NCBI RefSeq assembly: GCF_009755665.1
Contig: NZ_CP046622.1
Span: forward strand, 4,092,001-4,156,000
Direction of reading: 5' to 3'
DNA length: 64,000 nt
Origin: Variovorax paradoxus
GTDB lineage: Bacteria > Pseudomonadota > Gammaproteobacteria > Burkholderiales > Burkholderiaceae_C
The translations under genes and the position numbers were made by a program. The notes beneath the pieces are model-generated. The model was not told where the DNA came from. It did not search any database and was given only the letters and a program-made list of their open reading frames with translations. This document shows, one piece after another, positions 1 through 22,063 of this stretch. How positions within the stretch are numbered: position 1 is the stretch's first letter; each line of letters opens with the position of its first letter.

Positions 1-264
1 CTTCAGTGCGTCGATGTCGAGCGCCCCCTGCAGCTTCAGCGCGCCGGAGATGTGATACGCCGTGCTCTTCGGGTCCAGCTGCCAAAGGAACCACTGGCGC
101 AGTTGCGCATAAGACAGTTCGGCCTTCGTTCCGGGCGGCAGGGGCACGATGGGCAGCCTGGCAAAGTCGACGCCCTGCTTTTGCAGCAGGCCGAGAAACG
201 CCTTCTGTTTTTCGCGGGGCAGGCGCGCAAAGCGGTCCGCAATGCTGTTCTTGTCGATCTCCAT
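1..264 (-). CDS. NRPS, N-terminal fragment (condensation domain start)
   Basis: Only the first 88 codons lie in the window; the gene continues off the left edge, so no stop is seen. The protein begins [16 protein letters not shown] and reaches the condensation-domain C1 core motif ([15 protein letters not shown]) around residue 58, followed by the usual [13 protein letters not shown] stretch. This matches the N-termini of the upstream synthetases, including the short helical leader before the C domain, and fits an LCL-type C domain accepting an L-configured upstream residue. That agrees with the preceding module, which lacks an epimerase. The start codon overlaps the stop of the upstream NRPS as TGATG, so the two are very likely translationally coupled. 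It should add at least one more residue after the predicted Thr. Whether a terminal thioesterase follows cannot be seen. Confidence 0.9.
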   Translation of the reverse strand, partial: MEIDKNSIADRFARLPREKQKAFLGLLQKQGVDFARLPIVPLPPGTKAELSYAQLRQWFLWQLDPKSTAYHISGALKLQGALDIDALK

Positions 265-3200
265 CAATCCTCCAGAAGGTCGAGCAGCGCGGCCATCTGC
301 GCGAGGTCTTCCGAGACCGCGGCCGCGGCTGTGCCGACCTCTTCCTGCACGGCCCCGGCCATTGCGGCCAGCGTCGGGTTTTCGAAATAGCGCTTGAGCG
401 GCAACTGCACCGCAAGCTGCTTCTGCACCTTGGCCTGCACCGCCAGCAGGGTCAGCGAGTGGCCTCCCAGCTCGAAGAAGTTGTCACTCCGGCCCACGCG
501 TTCCACCTCGAGCACTTCGGCCCAGATGGCGGCGAGCGCACTCTCCGCCTCTCCCACGGGCTCTGCGTATGTACCGCCGCCGGCGATCTCCGGATCGGGC
601 AGCGCCTTGCGGTCGACCTTGCCGTTCGAGTTCAGCGGCACGGCGTCGAGCACCACCAGCGCTGCGGGCACCATGTAGTCCGGCAGCTTCTGCAGCAGCC
701 GCTCGCGCAGCATTGCGGCATCCACCGCCTGGCCCGCGCGCGCGGAGACATAGGCCACGAGCCGCGTGCCGCCCGCGCCCTCTTTTGCCAGCACCACCGC
801 CTCGCGCACCTCGGGCTGCGCCAGCAGCTGCGCCTCGATCTCGCCAAGCTCGATGCGGAAGCCGCGGATCTTCACCTGGTGGTCGATGCGGCCGAGATAA
901 TCGAGCTGGCCATCGCTGCGCCAGCGCACCAGGTCGCCGGTGCGGTAAAGCCGCCCGCCCGCAGGGCCGATGGGCGCGGCCACGAAACGCTCCGCACTGA
1001 GACCCGCACGGTTGAGATAGCCGCGCGCCAGGCCCGCGCCCGAGACATGGAGCTCGCCCGCCACACCAACGGACAGCGGGTTGAGATCGCCGTCGAGCAC
1101 CCACATGCCAAGGTCTGGAATGCATGCGCCCACCGGACTGCTCTGTTCCTCGAGGTCGGCGCGCACGATCGGCCGGTAGGTCACGTGCACGGTGGTCTCG
1201 GTAATGCCGTACATGTTGATGAGCTGCGGCTGCCGGTCGCCGAAGCGATCCATCCATGGCCGCAGGCTCTCCGGCTCGAGCGCCTCGCCGCCGAAGATCA
1301 CGCATCGCAGCGGCAGCCGGTCGCCCGCGGCAAGCGCTGCGCTGTGAATCAATTGCCGGAACGCGGACGGCGTCTGGTTGAGCACGGTGACCTGCTGCTC
1401 GCGCAGCAACGCGACGAAATCGTCGGGCGAACGGCTGACCCAGAACGGCACCACCACCAGCCTGCCGCCGGTGCACAGCGCACCGAAGATCTCCCACACC
1501 GAGAAGTCGAATGCATACGAATGGAAGTTCGTCCACACGTCTTGCCTGTCGAAGCCGAACCAGGGCTGCGTCGAGTCCAGCAGCCGCGTCACGTTGCGGT
1601 GTGTCAGCTGCGTTCCCTTGGGCCGTCCGGTGGAGCCCGAGGTGTAGATCACGTAGATGAGATGGTCCGCATGCACCGGCACCTCGGGCGCATGCGCAGG
1701 CTCCGCGTCCAGGCTGGAATCGTCGAGCGCCAGCACGCGCACGTCGCCCGGCAGCGCGAGCCTGGGCTGCACATGGCTTTGCGTGAGCAGCAGGCGAATG
1801 CCGCTGTCTTCGATCATGTAGGCCAGGCGGTCGGCGGGGTACTCGGGGTCGAGCGGAACGTACGCGCCGCCGGCCTTCAAGATGCCGAGCAGCCCCACGA
1901 CCATTTCAATGGAGCGTTCGACCGCGATGCCCACTTTCACCTCGGGTGCCACGCCAAGACCGATGAGCCGGTGCGCGACCTTGTTGGCGCGTGCATCAAG
2001 TTCCGCGTAGCTCAGGCTTTCATCGCCGAAGACCACTGCCGTCGCGTCCGGATGCAAGGCCGCCTGCTGCTCGAACCATCGATGCACGGGTTGCGCGACG
2101 TCGGCGGCATGCAAGGGCTCCACGGGTGGAGCCGGCGGCAGCGCCGCCTTGCCTTCGTCCTGCAGGCCGATGTCGCCCACATGCGCACCGGGCGATGTCG
2201 CGAGCAATTCGATCAGTTGCTCCATGCGGCGCGCCAGGGTCCGGACGAGCGCATCGCCGAACTGGCTGCGCGCGTGGCTGTAGCTCAGCACCAGCGTCTC
2301 ACCCTGGTTGACCGAGAGCGTCATCGGGTAGTTCGTCTCCTCCCGGTTCCAGACCTCGCCGAAGCGCAGCCTGTCGGGCGCGCCCTGCTTCAGCGCCTGG
2401 TCGAGCGGGTAGTTCTCGAACACCACGATGCTGTCAAACAGGTCTTGCCCGCCCTGTCCCGCCCAGCGCTGTATTTCATAAAGCGGTGTGTGCTCATGCT
2501 CTTGCGCGCCGAGGTTGCGCGCCTGCAGTTCGCGCAGCCAGTCGCCCACGCGCTGTGCCGGCTCAAGCGCGGCAATGACCGGCAGCGTGTTGATGAACAG
2601 GCCCAGCATCTGCTGCGCGCCGGGCAGCTCCACCGGCCTGCCCGCCACGGTGGCCCCAAAGCTCACCGTGCGCTGCCCCGTGTGGCGTGCCAGCAGCAGT
2701 GCCCAGGCGGCCTGCACCAGTGTGTTGAGGGTCACGCGTTCGCGCTTGGCTGCTTCCGCCAGCGCGCGGGTGCGCTGCGCGTCGATCTCGCAGCGATGCA
2801 TGCCATGGCCCGTGCGCGCGTCGCGCGGTTTGGGCAGGGTGTTGGCCAGCCACGTGGGCTCATCAATGCGCGCCAGCTGCTCGCGCCAATAGCGCTCGTC
2901 GGCCTTTCCGTCGCGCTTCCGTAGCCACGCGATGTAATCCGCATAGCGGCCGCCCGGCGCTGCGAGGGCTTCGCCCGCGTAGTGCCGCAGCATTTCGCCC
3001 ATGAGCTGCGAGGTACTCCAGCCGTCCAGCAACAGGTGATGCATGGTCCAGACGAAATGGTGCTTGCCGCCCTGCGTGTGCACCAGCACGAAGCGCATCA
3101 GCGGCGGCTTCGCCAGGTCGAAGCCCTGCGCGAGTTGCGCTTGCGCCAGTTCGTCGAGCGCGCCGGCGGCGTCGACGCGGTCTTGCCAGCCATGCTCCGT

Positions 3201-6200
3201 CATCGGAAGGTCGAGATGCCGCGCGACCCATTGCAAGGCCGGTTCGCCGGCAAGAAAGCCGGTTCGCAGCACGTCGTGCCGCTGCAGCACCGCACGCCAT
3301 GCGGCCTTGAACCGCGGAACGTCGAGCCCGTCGATGTCGACGCGCAGCTGGTTGACGTAGGCGCTGCCGCCGGGTGCGTACAGGGTGTGGAACATCATGC
3401 CCGCCTGCATGGGCGAAAGCGGGTACAGGTCTGCCAGATTGGAAAGCGGCACCGGCAGGGCATCGAGCTGCTGCGCGCCGATGCGGGCCAGCGGAAAGTC
3501 CGAAGGCGTGACGCCATGTGCACCGCTGGTGCAATGCGCTACCAGCGTTTCGAGTTCCTGCTGGAACCGCCGCACCCACCCTTCGACGGCGCTGCGGTCG
3601 TGGCGGGCCTGGCTGTAACTCACGCGCAGCGCCAGCACGCCTTCGTGCACCTGCCCGTTGACGGCGAACTCGTGCGTCAGCGGTGCGCCACCGTCCACCG
3701 GGGTGCCGCTCGCCTCGTCGGCCAGCAGCCAATGTGCGCGCTCTTCGGAGCCGGCGTCGAACTGCCCCAGGTAGTTGAAGACCACCTGCGCCCGGGGCAG
3801 CGCCCGCAGCGCCCGTTGTTGCGCGGGGTTGCCAAGGTACTTGAGCACGCCATGGCCGATGCCCTTGTCGGGAACGGCGCGCAGGCTTTCCTTCACGCGC
3901 TTGATGGCAGCGCCGGGTTCACCCAGCGGATCGAGCGCAACCGGGAACAGCGTGGTGAACCAGCCGACGGTGCGAGACAGGTCGATGTGGTCGAACAGGT
4001 CTTCGCGGCCATGGCCTTCAAGATCGACCAGCACCTTGTCATGTCCCGCCCAAGCGCACAGGGCACGGCCGAGCGCTGTCAGCAGCAGGTCATTGGCCTG
4101 CGTGCGGTAGGCCGCGGGTGCGTCTTTCAGCAGCGCCTGTGTGGTCGCCGTGTCCAGCCGCACTTCGAGTGTCTGCTGGTCGGCAGCGGTGTTCGATCCG
4201 TCGGGATGCGCGCACAGCAGGTTGGCAGGGGCGTCCGCCAGCGCCGCCCAATGGCCGATTCCCTCGGCGTGGCTTGCGGCGTAGCCCTGCAATGCAGTCG
4301 TCCAGTCTTTATAGCTGCTGCTCTTGGCAGGCAGCACAACGGCTTGGCCCGCCAGGCTTTGGCGATAGGCATCCTGCAGGTCTTCCAGCAGGATGCGCCA
4401 CGACACGCCGTCGACCACCATGTGGTGAATGGCGAGCAGCAGGCGCAACTCGCCGTCCGGCAACTCGACGGCGAGCGCGCGCAACAGAGGGCCACGCGCC
4501 AGGTCGAGGCTGCGCTGTGCCTCGTTGCAGAGCGCTTCGAGTTGCACCGTATCGCGTGCCTTGCGCACCCACAGCAGTTCGGCCAGCTCGTTTTCCGGCA
4601 TTGCCGTGTAGTGCTGGTGCCATGCACCTTCGGCATCCTGGCTGTAGCGCAGGCTCAAGCTGTCGTGGTGCTGCACCACGGCATGCAGCGCCTGCCGGAA
4701 CGCGGCCAACTGCAAGGGTTTGCGGCATTTCAGCAGCACCGCCTGGTTCCAGTGGTGGCGCACCGGCATCTGCATCTCGAAGAACGCGTGCTGGAATGGC
4801 AGCAGCGGTGCCTCGCCTGTCGCATCCCCGGCAGCCGTGCGCTTTGCATCGCCAACGGGTTCGGCCGCGCCTGCAAGCTGCGCCACGGTCTGCCGCTCGA
4901 AGATTTGCTTGGGGCTCACCTTCCAGCCCGCAAGGCGCAGCCGCGCCACGATCTGCAGGCTCAGGATGGAGTCGCCGCCCAGCTCGAAGAAGTTGTCGTT
5001 GCGCCCCACCCGCTCAAGACCGAGCACGCCGCACCATACTTTCGCAATCGCCTCTTCGGCCTCGCCGAGCGGCGGCTCATAGGCCTTGTCGTCTTGCAGC
5101 AGTTCGGGTTCGGGCAGGGCCTGGCGATCGACCTTGCCGGCGGGACCGATCGGCAGCGCATCGAGCATCACGATGGCCGAAGGCACCATGTAGTCCGGCA
5201 ATGCGCGCGCGAGGCGCTCCTTCAATGCTGCTGCGCCGACGGACTGCCCGGCCTTCAGCGATACATACGCCGCCAGCCGCGCGCCGGCCGGGCCGCTGCG
5301 CGCAACGACCACGGCCTCGCGCACTTCGGGTTGGGCAAGCAATTGCGCCTCGATCTCGCCAAGCTCGATGCGGAAACCGCGCACCTTCACCTGGTGGTCG
5401 ATGCGGCCCAGGTACTCGAGCTGCCCGTCGTCGCGCCAGCGCACCCAGTCGCCGGTGCGGTACAGGCGGCCGCCCTCCGCGTCGAAGGGGTCGGCCACGA
5501 AGCGCTCCGCAGTGAGTGCGGCGCGGTGCAGATAGCCGCGCGCCAGCCCCTCGCCGCCGAGGTACAGCTCGCCCGCCACGTTGCGCGGCACAAGGTTGAG
5601 ATCGGCATCGAGCACGCGCGCACTGCGGTCGCCCACCGGCCGGCCGATGGGCGCATAGCCCTCTTCGAAGCTCGCTGCGCCATCGACCTTCCACAGCATC
5701 GGCGTGACGACCGCTTCGGTAGGCCCGTAGCCGTTGATCAGCAGCTCGGGCTTCAGGTGCCGGCGCACGGCATCGAAGCCTTCGCGCGACATGGCCTCGC
5801 CGCCGAAGGAATACAGCTGCACCGGCGGGCAATGGCCGGTGTCGCGCGCCCAGTCGGCCAGCTGGCGCAGGTAGGCGGGCGGAAAGCCCGCGTTGGTAAC
5901 GCCGTGGCGCTGCAGTGCGTCCAGCGTCTGCTCGGCGGTCCAAAGCGAAGCGTCGCGCAACAGCAGCGAGGCGCCGCAGCACAGGGCCGTAAAGAGGCGC
6001 TCGTGCGCACCGTCGAAGGAGAACGACAGAAAGTGCAGTTCGCGCGAGTGCGGCCCCATCTCGTACAGCACGGCCGTTTCAACGCAATGGGCGGCAAAGG
6101 GGCCATGCGAAACCATCACGCCCTTGGGCATGCCGGTCGAACCCGAGGTGTAGACGATGTAGGCGAGGTTGCCGGCATGCACCGCAACTGCGGGCGAATG

Positions 6201-8131
6201 CCCGGGCTCGGCACGCAGATCGAGCGTGTCGAGCTGCAGAACTCGCACATGCTCGCCGGACGGAATCCGTGCCTTCACATGGCTTTGCGTCACGAGCAGG
6301 TCGATGCCGCTGTCGGCAACCATGTAGGCCAGCCGGTCCGCGGGGTACTCCGGGTCCAGCGGCACGTAGGCACCGCCGGCTTTCAGAATGCCGAGCAGGC
6401 CGATCACCATATCGAACGAACGCTCCACGGCAATGCCGACGCGCGTGTCTGACTTCACGCCCAACGCAATGAGCCGGTGGGCCAGGCGATTGGCGCGGCG
6501 GTCGAGCTCGCCGTAGCTCAACGCTTCGTCGCCGAACAGCAGCGCCGCGGCGTCTGGGCGCTCGTGGGCCCACCGCTCCATGAGCCGGTGCACCGGCTCG
6601 CTGGCCTGGCCTGCGGGTGCGTTGACGCCCCACTGCGCAAGCCGCTCTTTCTCGGCGGGCGCGAGCAGGTCGATGTCGCCCACCGCCCGTGCAGGGTTGG
6701 CGGCCAGTGCGCCGAGCACGGCCAGGTAGTGCCCCGCCATGTGCGCCACGGTCTGTGCATCGAACAGTTCCTGTGCGTAATGGAAGCTGGCCTGCGCACG
6801 GCCTTGGGCGTCTTCGATGACGCTCAGCGTGAGTTCGAACTGCGCAGCCTGGCCACCCAGTTCATGGTCTTGCAGGCTAAGGCCGGGCAGGTTTTCCAGC
6901 GCGCGAAGGTCGCGCCGCTGGTGGTTGAACATCACCTGGAACAACGGCGCGGTGCCAAGGCTGCGCTCGGGCTGCAGGGCTTCCACCAACTGCTCGAAAG
7001 GCAGGTCCTGGTGCGACTGGGCACCGAGCGCTGCATTGCGCGTGGCTTCCAGTGCCTGCAGCAGGCTCGTGCGGCTGGTCAGCACATTGCGCAGCACCTG
7101 CGTGTTGACGAAGAAGCCGATGACCTTTTCGGCCTCCACCCGGTGGCGGTTGGCAACCGGGACGCCGACGCGAATGTCCTGCTGCGTGGTGTAGCGGTGC
7201 AACAGCACCTGCAGCCCCGTGAGCAGCACCATGAAAAGCGTTGCACCCTGCGCCTGCGCGCGCTGGTGCAGCGCGTCGGCAAGCTGCTGCGGCAACGCCA
7301 CGTCATGGCGCGCAGCCCGGTACCGCCCGTCCGGGCGCCGCGGGTGGTCCGTCGGCAGTTGCAGCACCGGGTGCTCGGCACCAAGATGGGCCTTCCAGTA
7401 GTCGAGTTGCCGCTCTTTCTCGCCGGCCTCCAGCCAGTGCCGCTGCCACACGGCGTAGTCGGCATACTGGATTGGCAACGCCGGCAATCGCGGCGGCTGC
7501 CCGTTGGTGCGCGCGCGGTAGTGCGCCGCAAACTCGTCCACCAGAATTTTGAGCGACCAGCCGTCGGACACGATGTGATGCATCACGACGACGAGCAAAT
7601 GCTCCTTGTCATGAAGGCGAATCAACGCCACGCGCAGCAACTGGTCGGCGGTCAGGTCGAAGGGCCTTTCAGCGATGCGCCGCGCTTCTTCATCCGCCCT
7701 TGCATCGCGCTCACCGGCCGGGAGCGCAGCAAGGTCGATGAGCGGAATGTCCAGCGCCGCGCGCTGCTGCACCACCTGCTCGACCAGGCCCTCCGCGTTC
7801 GCTCGGAACACCGTGCGCAGCGATTCATGCCGCTCGACCAGGGCATCGAAGCTCGCCTGCAGGGCGTTCCGGTCGAGCGTGCCCTGGAGCCGCAGCGCGC
7901 CCGAGATATGGTAGGCCGAGCTGCCCGGCTCCAATTGCCAGAGAAACCACTGGCGCATCTGCGCATACGAAGGCGCGCAGGCAACGCGCGCTGCCTCGTC
8001 GCGCTGGAGAATCGGAAACTGCCCGATGGTCAGTCCCTCGGCGCGGATCTTCTGGTACACCGCCCGGCGCTGCGCCGGGTTGAGGCGCGAAAAGCGCTTG
8101 CCGATCTGGTCGTGCGTGGCCGTGATGTCCA

Positions 8132-8132
<1 letters not shown>
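264..8132 (-). CDS. Two-module NRPS: C-A-PCP-E-C-A-PCP
   Basis: A 2622-aa synthetase. Rough domains: C 50-480 (HHIVSDG at 185-191), A 500-1000, PCP about 1010-1085 (LGGDSI, the GGDS form usual before epimerases), E about 1110-1560 ([18 protein letters not shown]), C about 1580-2010 of the type that follows an E domain ([26 protein letters not shown]), A about 2030-2530, PCP to the end (LGGHSL). Binding-pocket residues read by eye: first A domain D-G-E-G-S-G-G-V-T, close to codes I recall for N5-hydroxyornithine; second A domain D-F-W-N-I-G-M-V-H, the standard threonine code. The protein should therefore add a D-(N5-hydroxy)ornithine-like residue and then L-Thr. The start at 8132 was chosen over an upstream in-frame ATG because it overlaps the previous stop as TGATG and matches the leader of sibling proteins. 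No ornithine N-monooxygenase is in the window. Confidence 0.93.
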
Positions 8133-11460
<3,328 letters not shown>

Positions 11461-11464
<4 letters not shown>

Positions 11465-14400
11465 GATGAAAAACTTGCGGTGATGCGATCGGTTGCCGGT
11501 TGTGGGTCTTCAGCGTCCTCGGCCTCGCGCTCGATCTCTTCGATGAGCCGTAGCTCGATCAATGCGGCCAGCTCGGCCACCGTCGGCGCCTTGAAGAAAT
11601 CGGCAGGCTGCAGCTCGACGCCATAAGCCTTGCGAACGCGGGACAGCAGACGAATGGCCAGCAGCGAATCGCCGCCGAGTTCGAACAGGTTGTCGTGCGC
11701 GCCCACGGGCGAGATGCCAAGTGCCTCGGTCCACAGCGCAGCCAGGCCTTCTTCCAGTTCGCCTTCAGGCGCGGTGTACGCCGTGGGCAGCGCGGGGCGT
11801 GAGTGGCTCGCACGGGCTTCGCCCACCGATACCACCGATACGGCGCCCGCTGCGTCCTGGGCCTCCACCGCATCTAGCACGTTGCCCAGTGGACGAAGGC
11901 GCGGTGCGAGAGGCGAAACGGACACCACCGTCTGCGGCAGGTCGGGGCCGTTGACGATGCGCTCGAAGGCGAGCACGCCAGTGCGCTCGTCCAGGCCGAC
12001 GCCTTCCGGCAGGTCCATGTCGGCCGCGGAGCCCACGTCGCGCCACGCATCCCAGTTGACCGAGAACACCGGCAGCGCCGATGTGCGGCGGTGCGCCGCC
12101 GCGAGTGCATCGAGATAAGCATTGGCAGCCGCGTAGTCGCTGCGGCCCAGCCCGCCGGCGAGCGTGGCAATGGAAGAACAGAAGAGCACGAAGTCCAGCG
12201 GCTCTTCGCGCAGGGCGGCGAGCAGCTCGCGCGTGCCCGCCACCTTGGGGGCGAACGCCGCTTCCACCTGGGCGCGGGTGCGCTGGGCGATCATTCCGAG
12301 CCCCGGGTCCATTACCGCGTGAACCACTCCGTTGACGGCACCGAAGCGCGCATGCGCCGCCGCGAGTGCATCGCGCAGCTGCGCGGCGTCGGTCACGTCC
12401 GCGGTCACCGTCAGCACTTGCGCGCCGGAGGCTTCGAGTTCGACCAGCTGCCGCAGCTTGCGCCGCAGTGCAGCCGGCTGATCGGCCGTTGCGGCAATGC
12501 GCTCCCATTCGCCGCGCACGGGCAGCGGCGTGCGGCCGAGCAGCACCAGGCGTGCCTTCCATGCGCGGCTCAGGTGCCGCGCCAGCGCCAGCCCGACACC
12601 GCCCATGCCGCCGGTGATGAGGTAGACACCGCCTTCGCGCAGGCGCGGCGTGGCGGCCTGCTTGGGCAACGGCTCGTAGTTCTTGAGCCAGCGGTGCGGC
12701 CCCCGATAGGCCACCACGAAAGCGTCTTGCGCGGACGCCGCCTCGTCGGCGACGCGGCGCGCCAGATCGCTTTCGGCCGCGCTTTCCGGCGCGGGCAGCA
12801 CCACGTCGATCACGCGGCAGGAGACCGACGGATACTCCTGGCCCACGACCTTGGCGATGCCCAGCAGGGTTGCCTTCCCGGGCGCCAGCGCCTCGGTGCC
12901 GGAGACGTCTTCGAGGCCGTCGGTGACGATGGTCAGCGCCGTTGGAGCACGGCCCGGCAAGCCCAGCGCGTCGAGTGCATGCACGAGTGCGAGCAGGCTG
13001 AAGTAGCCGGCTTCGAAAGCGTCCGTGTGCGGCGGTGCGGGCCGGCCGCCGTCGAGGCTCCACAGATGATGGATGTGCCGCACCGGGCCTGCCTCGGCTT
13101 CCACTTCGCGCAGCAGCGCCTCGTGGTCGGCGCGCTCGGTTTGCCGCAGGGTGTATTGCCGCGGCGCGGTGCGCGCGAAGCGCGGGCCTCGCAGTGCCAG
13201 CACCACCTGTTCGCCGCGCTCGCGCAGGGTGCGTGCGAGCCGGTCGGTGAAGCTGTCGGCATCGCCCAGGATCAGCGTGCTGCCTGTTCGCTCCGCAGGG
13301 TTTCCGGCGGGCGGTGGCGGCGTGCTTCGCTGCCAGTTGGGTGCATAAAGAATGTCGGCGTCTGCGCTTGGTGAAGAAGGCGGTACGGCGTTGCCCGGCT
13401 CCACCCAGTAGCGCTGGCGCTGGAAGGCATAGGTCGGCAGCGGCAGGCGGCGGCGTTGCCCGCCCTCCTGGTTCGCAGCCCAGTCGATGTCGACGCCGGC
13501 CGTCCACAGGCCCGCAGCCGCAGTTGCCAATTGCTGGCTGTTGCGCGAGGTTTGCTGCGCATGCGCCTGGCTGGCCCAGATGCCCGCGGCCGAGCTGGCG
13601 CCCGAATGCTGGCGAGCGAGCCCGGCCAGCGTTTCGCCGGGGCCGACTTCGAGCACTGCGCGTCCGGGCTTGCTGAAGATGTGGCCCAGGCCTTCGGAAA
13701 AGCGAACCGTGTTGCGCAAATGCCGGCCCCAGTATGCGGGGCTGGTGGCCTCTTGCGCAGTGATCGGCAGGCCGGTGAGGTTGGAGATGAACGGAATGCG
13801 CGGTGCATGGCGCGGTACCGATGCAATCAGCTGTTCCATCGCGGCGACCGCCGGATCGACGAGCCGCGAATGGAACGCCACGGCAACGTGCAGGCGGCGC
13901 GGTGAATGCTGTCGCGCGCGCAGTTCTTCTTCAGCGCGCGCAATGGCTTCGGGCGTGCCGGCCAGCACGCAGAGCTGCTCTCCATTCACCGCGGCAAGGT
14001 CGCACCTCATCTCGAGGAAAGGCGCGAGTCCGGATTCCGCCAGCGGCACCGCGAGCATGGCACCGGCCGGCAGCGCCTGCACAAGGCGCGCGCGCTGCGC
14101 GACGATGCGCAGCGCGTCTTCCAGCGAGAACACGCCCGCGACGCAGGCCGCGACGTATTCGCCAAGGCTATGCCCCATCATCAGCGCCGGCTTCACGCCG
14201 CAGTGCAGCCACCATTGCGCCAGTGCATATTCGACGGCAAAAAGCGCTGGCTGCGCGGCCTCGATGTGGAACAGGCGCTCGTTCGCCAATGCTTCGTCGC
14301 CCGCTGCCGGGAACAGCAGCGGCTGCAGGTCGATGCCGCTCTGCGTGCGCAGCAAGTCGATGCAGCGATCGAGTGCCGCGCGGAACACGGCGCTTTCGCG

Positions 14401-16079
14401 GTGGAGCGCGGCGCCCATGAAGGCATGCTGGCTGCCGCTGCCCGGAAAGAGAAACACCACCTCGGGCGCGGAGGCCGGTGTCTTGCGGAACGTGGCGCTT
14501 GGCGAAGACAGCATTTGCGAAGCCATCTGCGTGTCGCTTGCAACCACGGCGCTACGCCATGCGAAGGTGCGGCGCCCGGTTTGCAGGGTGTGCGCCACGT
14601 CGTGCAGGGCCAGTGCGGGCTGCGCCTGCAAGTGCGCCGCAAGTTGCGATCGGCCTTGCGCCAATGCGGTTTCATTTTTTGCCGACAGGGGCAGAACCTG
14701 CCAGGCCGGCGCCCTTGCCACATGCGTTGCGACGGCCGGCGCTTCTTCGAGCACGACGTGCACGTTGGTGCCGCCGATGCCGAAGGAGCTCGCGCCCGCA
14801 CGGCGCGGCCCACGGCCCTCGGCCCAGGCGCGCGCTTCGGTGTTCACGTAGAACGGGCTCGCCGCGAAATCGATCTTCGGATTCGGCTGTTCGAAATTGA
14901 GGCTCGGCGGCAGCACGCGGTGCTTGAGCGCCATCGTCGCCTTGATGAGCCCCGCCACGCCTGCGGCTGCGTCGAGATGGCCGATATTGGTTTTGACCGA
15001 GCCTATGGCGCAGAAGCCGCGCCGCTCGGTGTCGGCGCGAAACGCCTGGGTCAGCGCGGCCATCTCGATCGGGTCGCCCAGGGTGGTGCCGGTGCCGTGC
15101 GCTTCCACATAGCCGATGGTGTCCGCCGCCACGCCGGCGATGAGTTGCGCCGCGCGAATGACCTCGGCCTGCCCGTCCACGCTGGGCGCTGTAAAGCCTA
15201 CCTTGCCCGCACCGTCGTTGTTGGCGGCCGAGCCCTTGATCACCGCATGGATGGTGTCGCCGTCGCGCACCGCGTCGTCCAGCCGCTTGAGCACCACCAC
15301 GCCCGCGCCGCTGCCGATGAGCGTGCCCGCGGCCTTTGCATCGAAGGCGCGGCAGTGGCCGTCGGGCGAGAGGATGGCGCCGGACTGGTAACGATAGCCG
15401 CCTTCTTGCAGCAGGTTGAGCCACACGCCGCCTGCCAAGGCCATGTCGCAATCGTGGCCCAGCAGGGCCTGGCATGCGGTGTGCACTGCCACGAGCGATG
15501 TCGAGCAGGCGGTCTGCACGGTAACCGCGGGGCCGCGCAGGTCGAGCTTGTAGGCCACACGCGTGCACAGCGAGCCGCCGGAGTTGCCGTTCATCAGCCC
15601 CAGCAGGTCTGCAATGCCACTCTCCGCGCCAAGGCCGAACGACGGAAGCAGGTTGCGGATGAGGTACAGGTTGGTGCCCTCGCCCGCATACACGCCGACC
15701 TTGCCGGGCCAACGCGCGGTGTCGCAGCCCGCGTGCTCGAGCGACGCCCAGGCGCACTCCAGAAAGATGCGCTGCTGCGGATCGAGGGTCTCGGCTTCGC
15801 GTGGCGTGTAGCCGAAGAAGCCCGCATCGAACTGGTCGACGCCGTCGAACCTGACGCCGGCCTTGACGTACTCGGGGTCGTCCAGCAGGCCCTGCGGCAC
15901 GCCGCGCGCGCGCAGTTCGTCGTCCGTGAAGCGGGACACCGACTCCACGCCGCCCTGCACATTGCGCCAGAAGGCGTCCACATCGTCGGCGCCCGGAAAG
16001 CGGCCGGCCATGCCGACGATGGCGATCTCGATGCCGGTCGGTTCGGAAAGCTCTTGGGAGGTAGCGCTGGAGTTGGACA

Positions 16080-16080
<1 letters not shown>
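11461..16080 (-). CDS. Type I PKS module: KS-AT-KR-ACP
   Basis: A 1539-aa modular polyketide synthase inserted in the NRPS line. KS: active-site Cys in [14 protein letters not shown], His in [14 protein letters not shown] and in [16 protein letters not shown]: nucleophile in [11 protein letters not shown] and the motif AFHS, typical of malonyl-CoA rather than methylmalonyl-CoA specificity. [16 protein letters not shown] for NADPH, with the catalytic Ser/Tyr/Asn region [24 protein letters not shown] interrupted by no obvious lesion. [18 protein letters not shown] see no dehydratase, enoylreductase or methyltransferase, so the module should add one C2 unit reduced to a beta-hydroxyl. The start at 16080 follows the C-terminus of the preceding synthetase as TGATG; the longer upstream reading is out-of-frame shadow. 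Its stop overlaps the next NRPS start as ATGA. Confidence 0.94.
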
Positions 16081-21373
<5,293 letters not shown>

Positions 21374-21377
<4 letters not shown>

Positions 21378-22063
21378 GTCGATTCCTTTGCGCGCCACGC
21401 CAGGGCGGCTGCATAGCCGGGCGGCGCCTCGAGCGCCACGGCTTGAAAATTTGTCCATTCAGAAACGGCAGATTCGAGAGCGATCCGCCCCTTCGCATCC
21501 AAATGGATGCCGATGGATTTCAGGTGCTCGGCCACGCCAACGCCGATGGCCTTCAGCACCGCCTCCTTTGCAACCCAATGGCTGTAGAGAGCGCGCAGCC
21601 GATCGGCAGCATTGCGCACTTCATTGAATTCGCGATCGCTGAAAGCCAGTGACGCAATAGCCTCCATGTCGACTTCGGCCCTGCACTCTTCGATGTCGAC
21701 GCCCACGTCGCTCACCGTCCGCGCATCGCCCAGAACGATGAGCGCGCGAGCACCCGAATGCGAGAGATTGAACGGCGGCGCAGCACCGGCAGCGAGCTCG
21801 ATAAACGGTTTGCCTTGCGCGCTCGATGCAAGCGGCACTTCGGCGGGCTCACAGCCCACGCGCTCCGCAAGCAAGCTTCGGAGCGCGGCGCGGCTTTCCG
21901 TGAAGCGCACCCGGTCGGCGGTTCTTGCGAACCTGTCGGCCTTGGCGCGCTCGGCGGGGGTCAGCAGTTGCCGCGCCGCCTCAGGCTCGGCGGCCAGGTC
22001 GAAGTCGAGGCGATAGACCTCGATGCCCGCTGCCAGCGGGTCAGGCCAGGGCATGAGTCGCAT
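21374..22063 (-). CDS. 4'-phosphopantetheinyl transferase (Sfp type)
   Basis: A 229-aa enzyme that transfers phosphopantetheine from CoA to the Ser of carrier domains, converting the apo-ACP/PCP domains of the neighbouring synthetases to holo form. Visible motifs: FNLSHSGARALIVL, the Mg-binding VGVDIEE and the WVAKEAVLKAIGVG motif; size is normal for Sfp-like enzymes. The start at 22063 is supported by a GGGAGG ribosome site six bases upstream; a second ATG at 22054 is possible. It overlaps the thioesterase by about 23 bases at its 5' end and the FAAL-NRPS by ATGA at its 3' end. Confidence 0.95.
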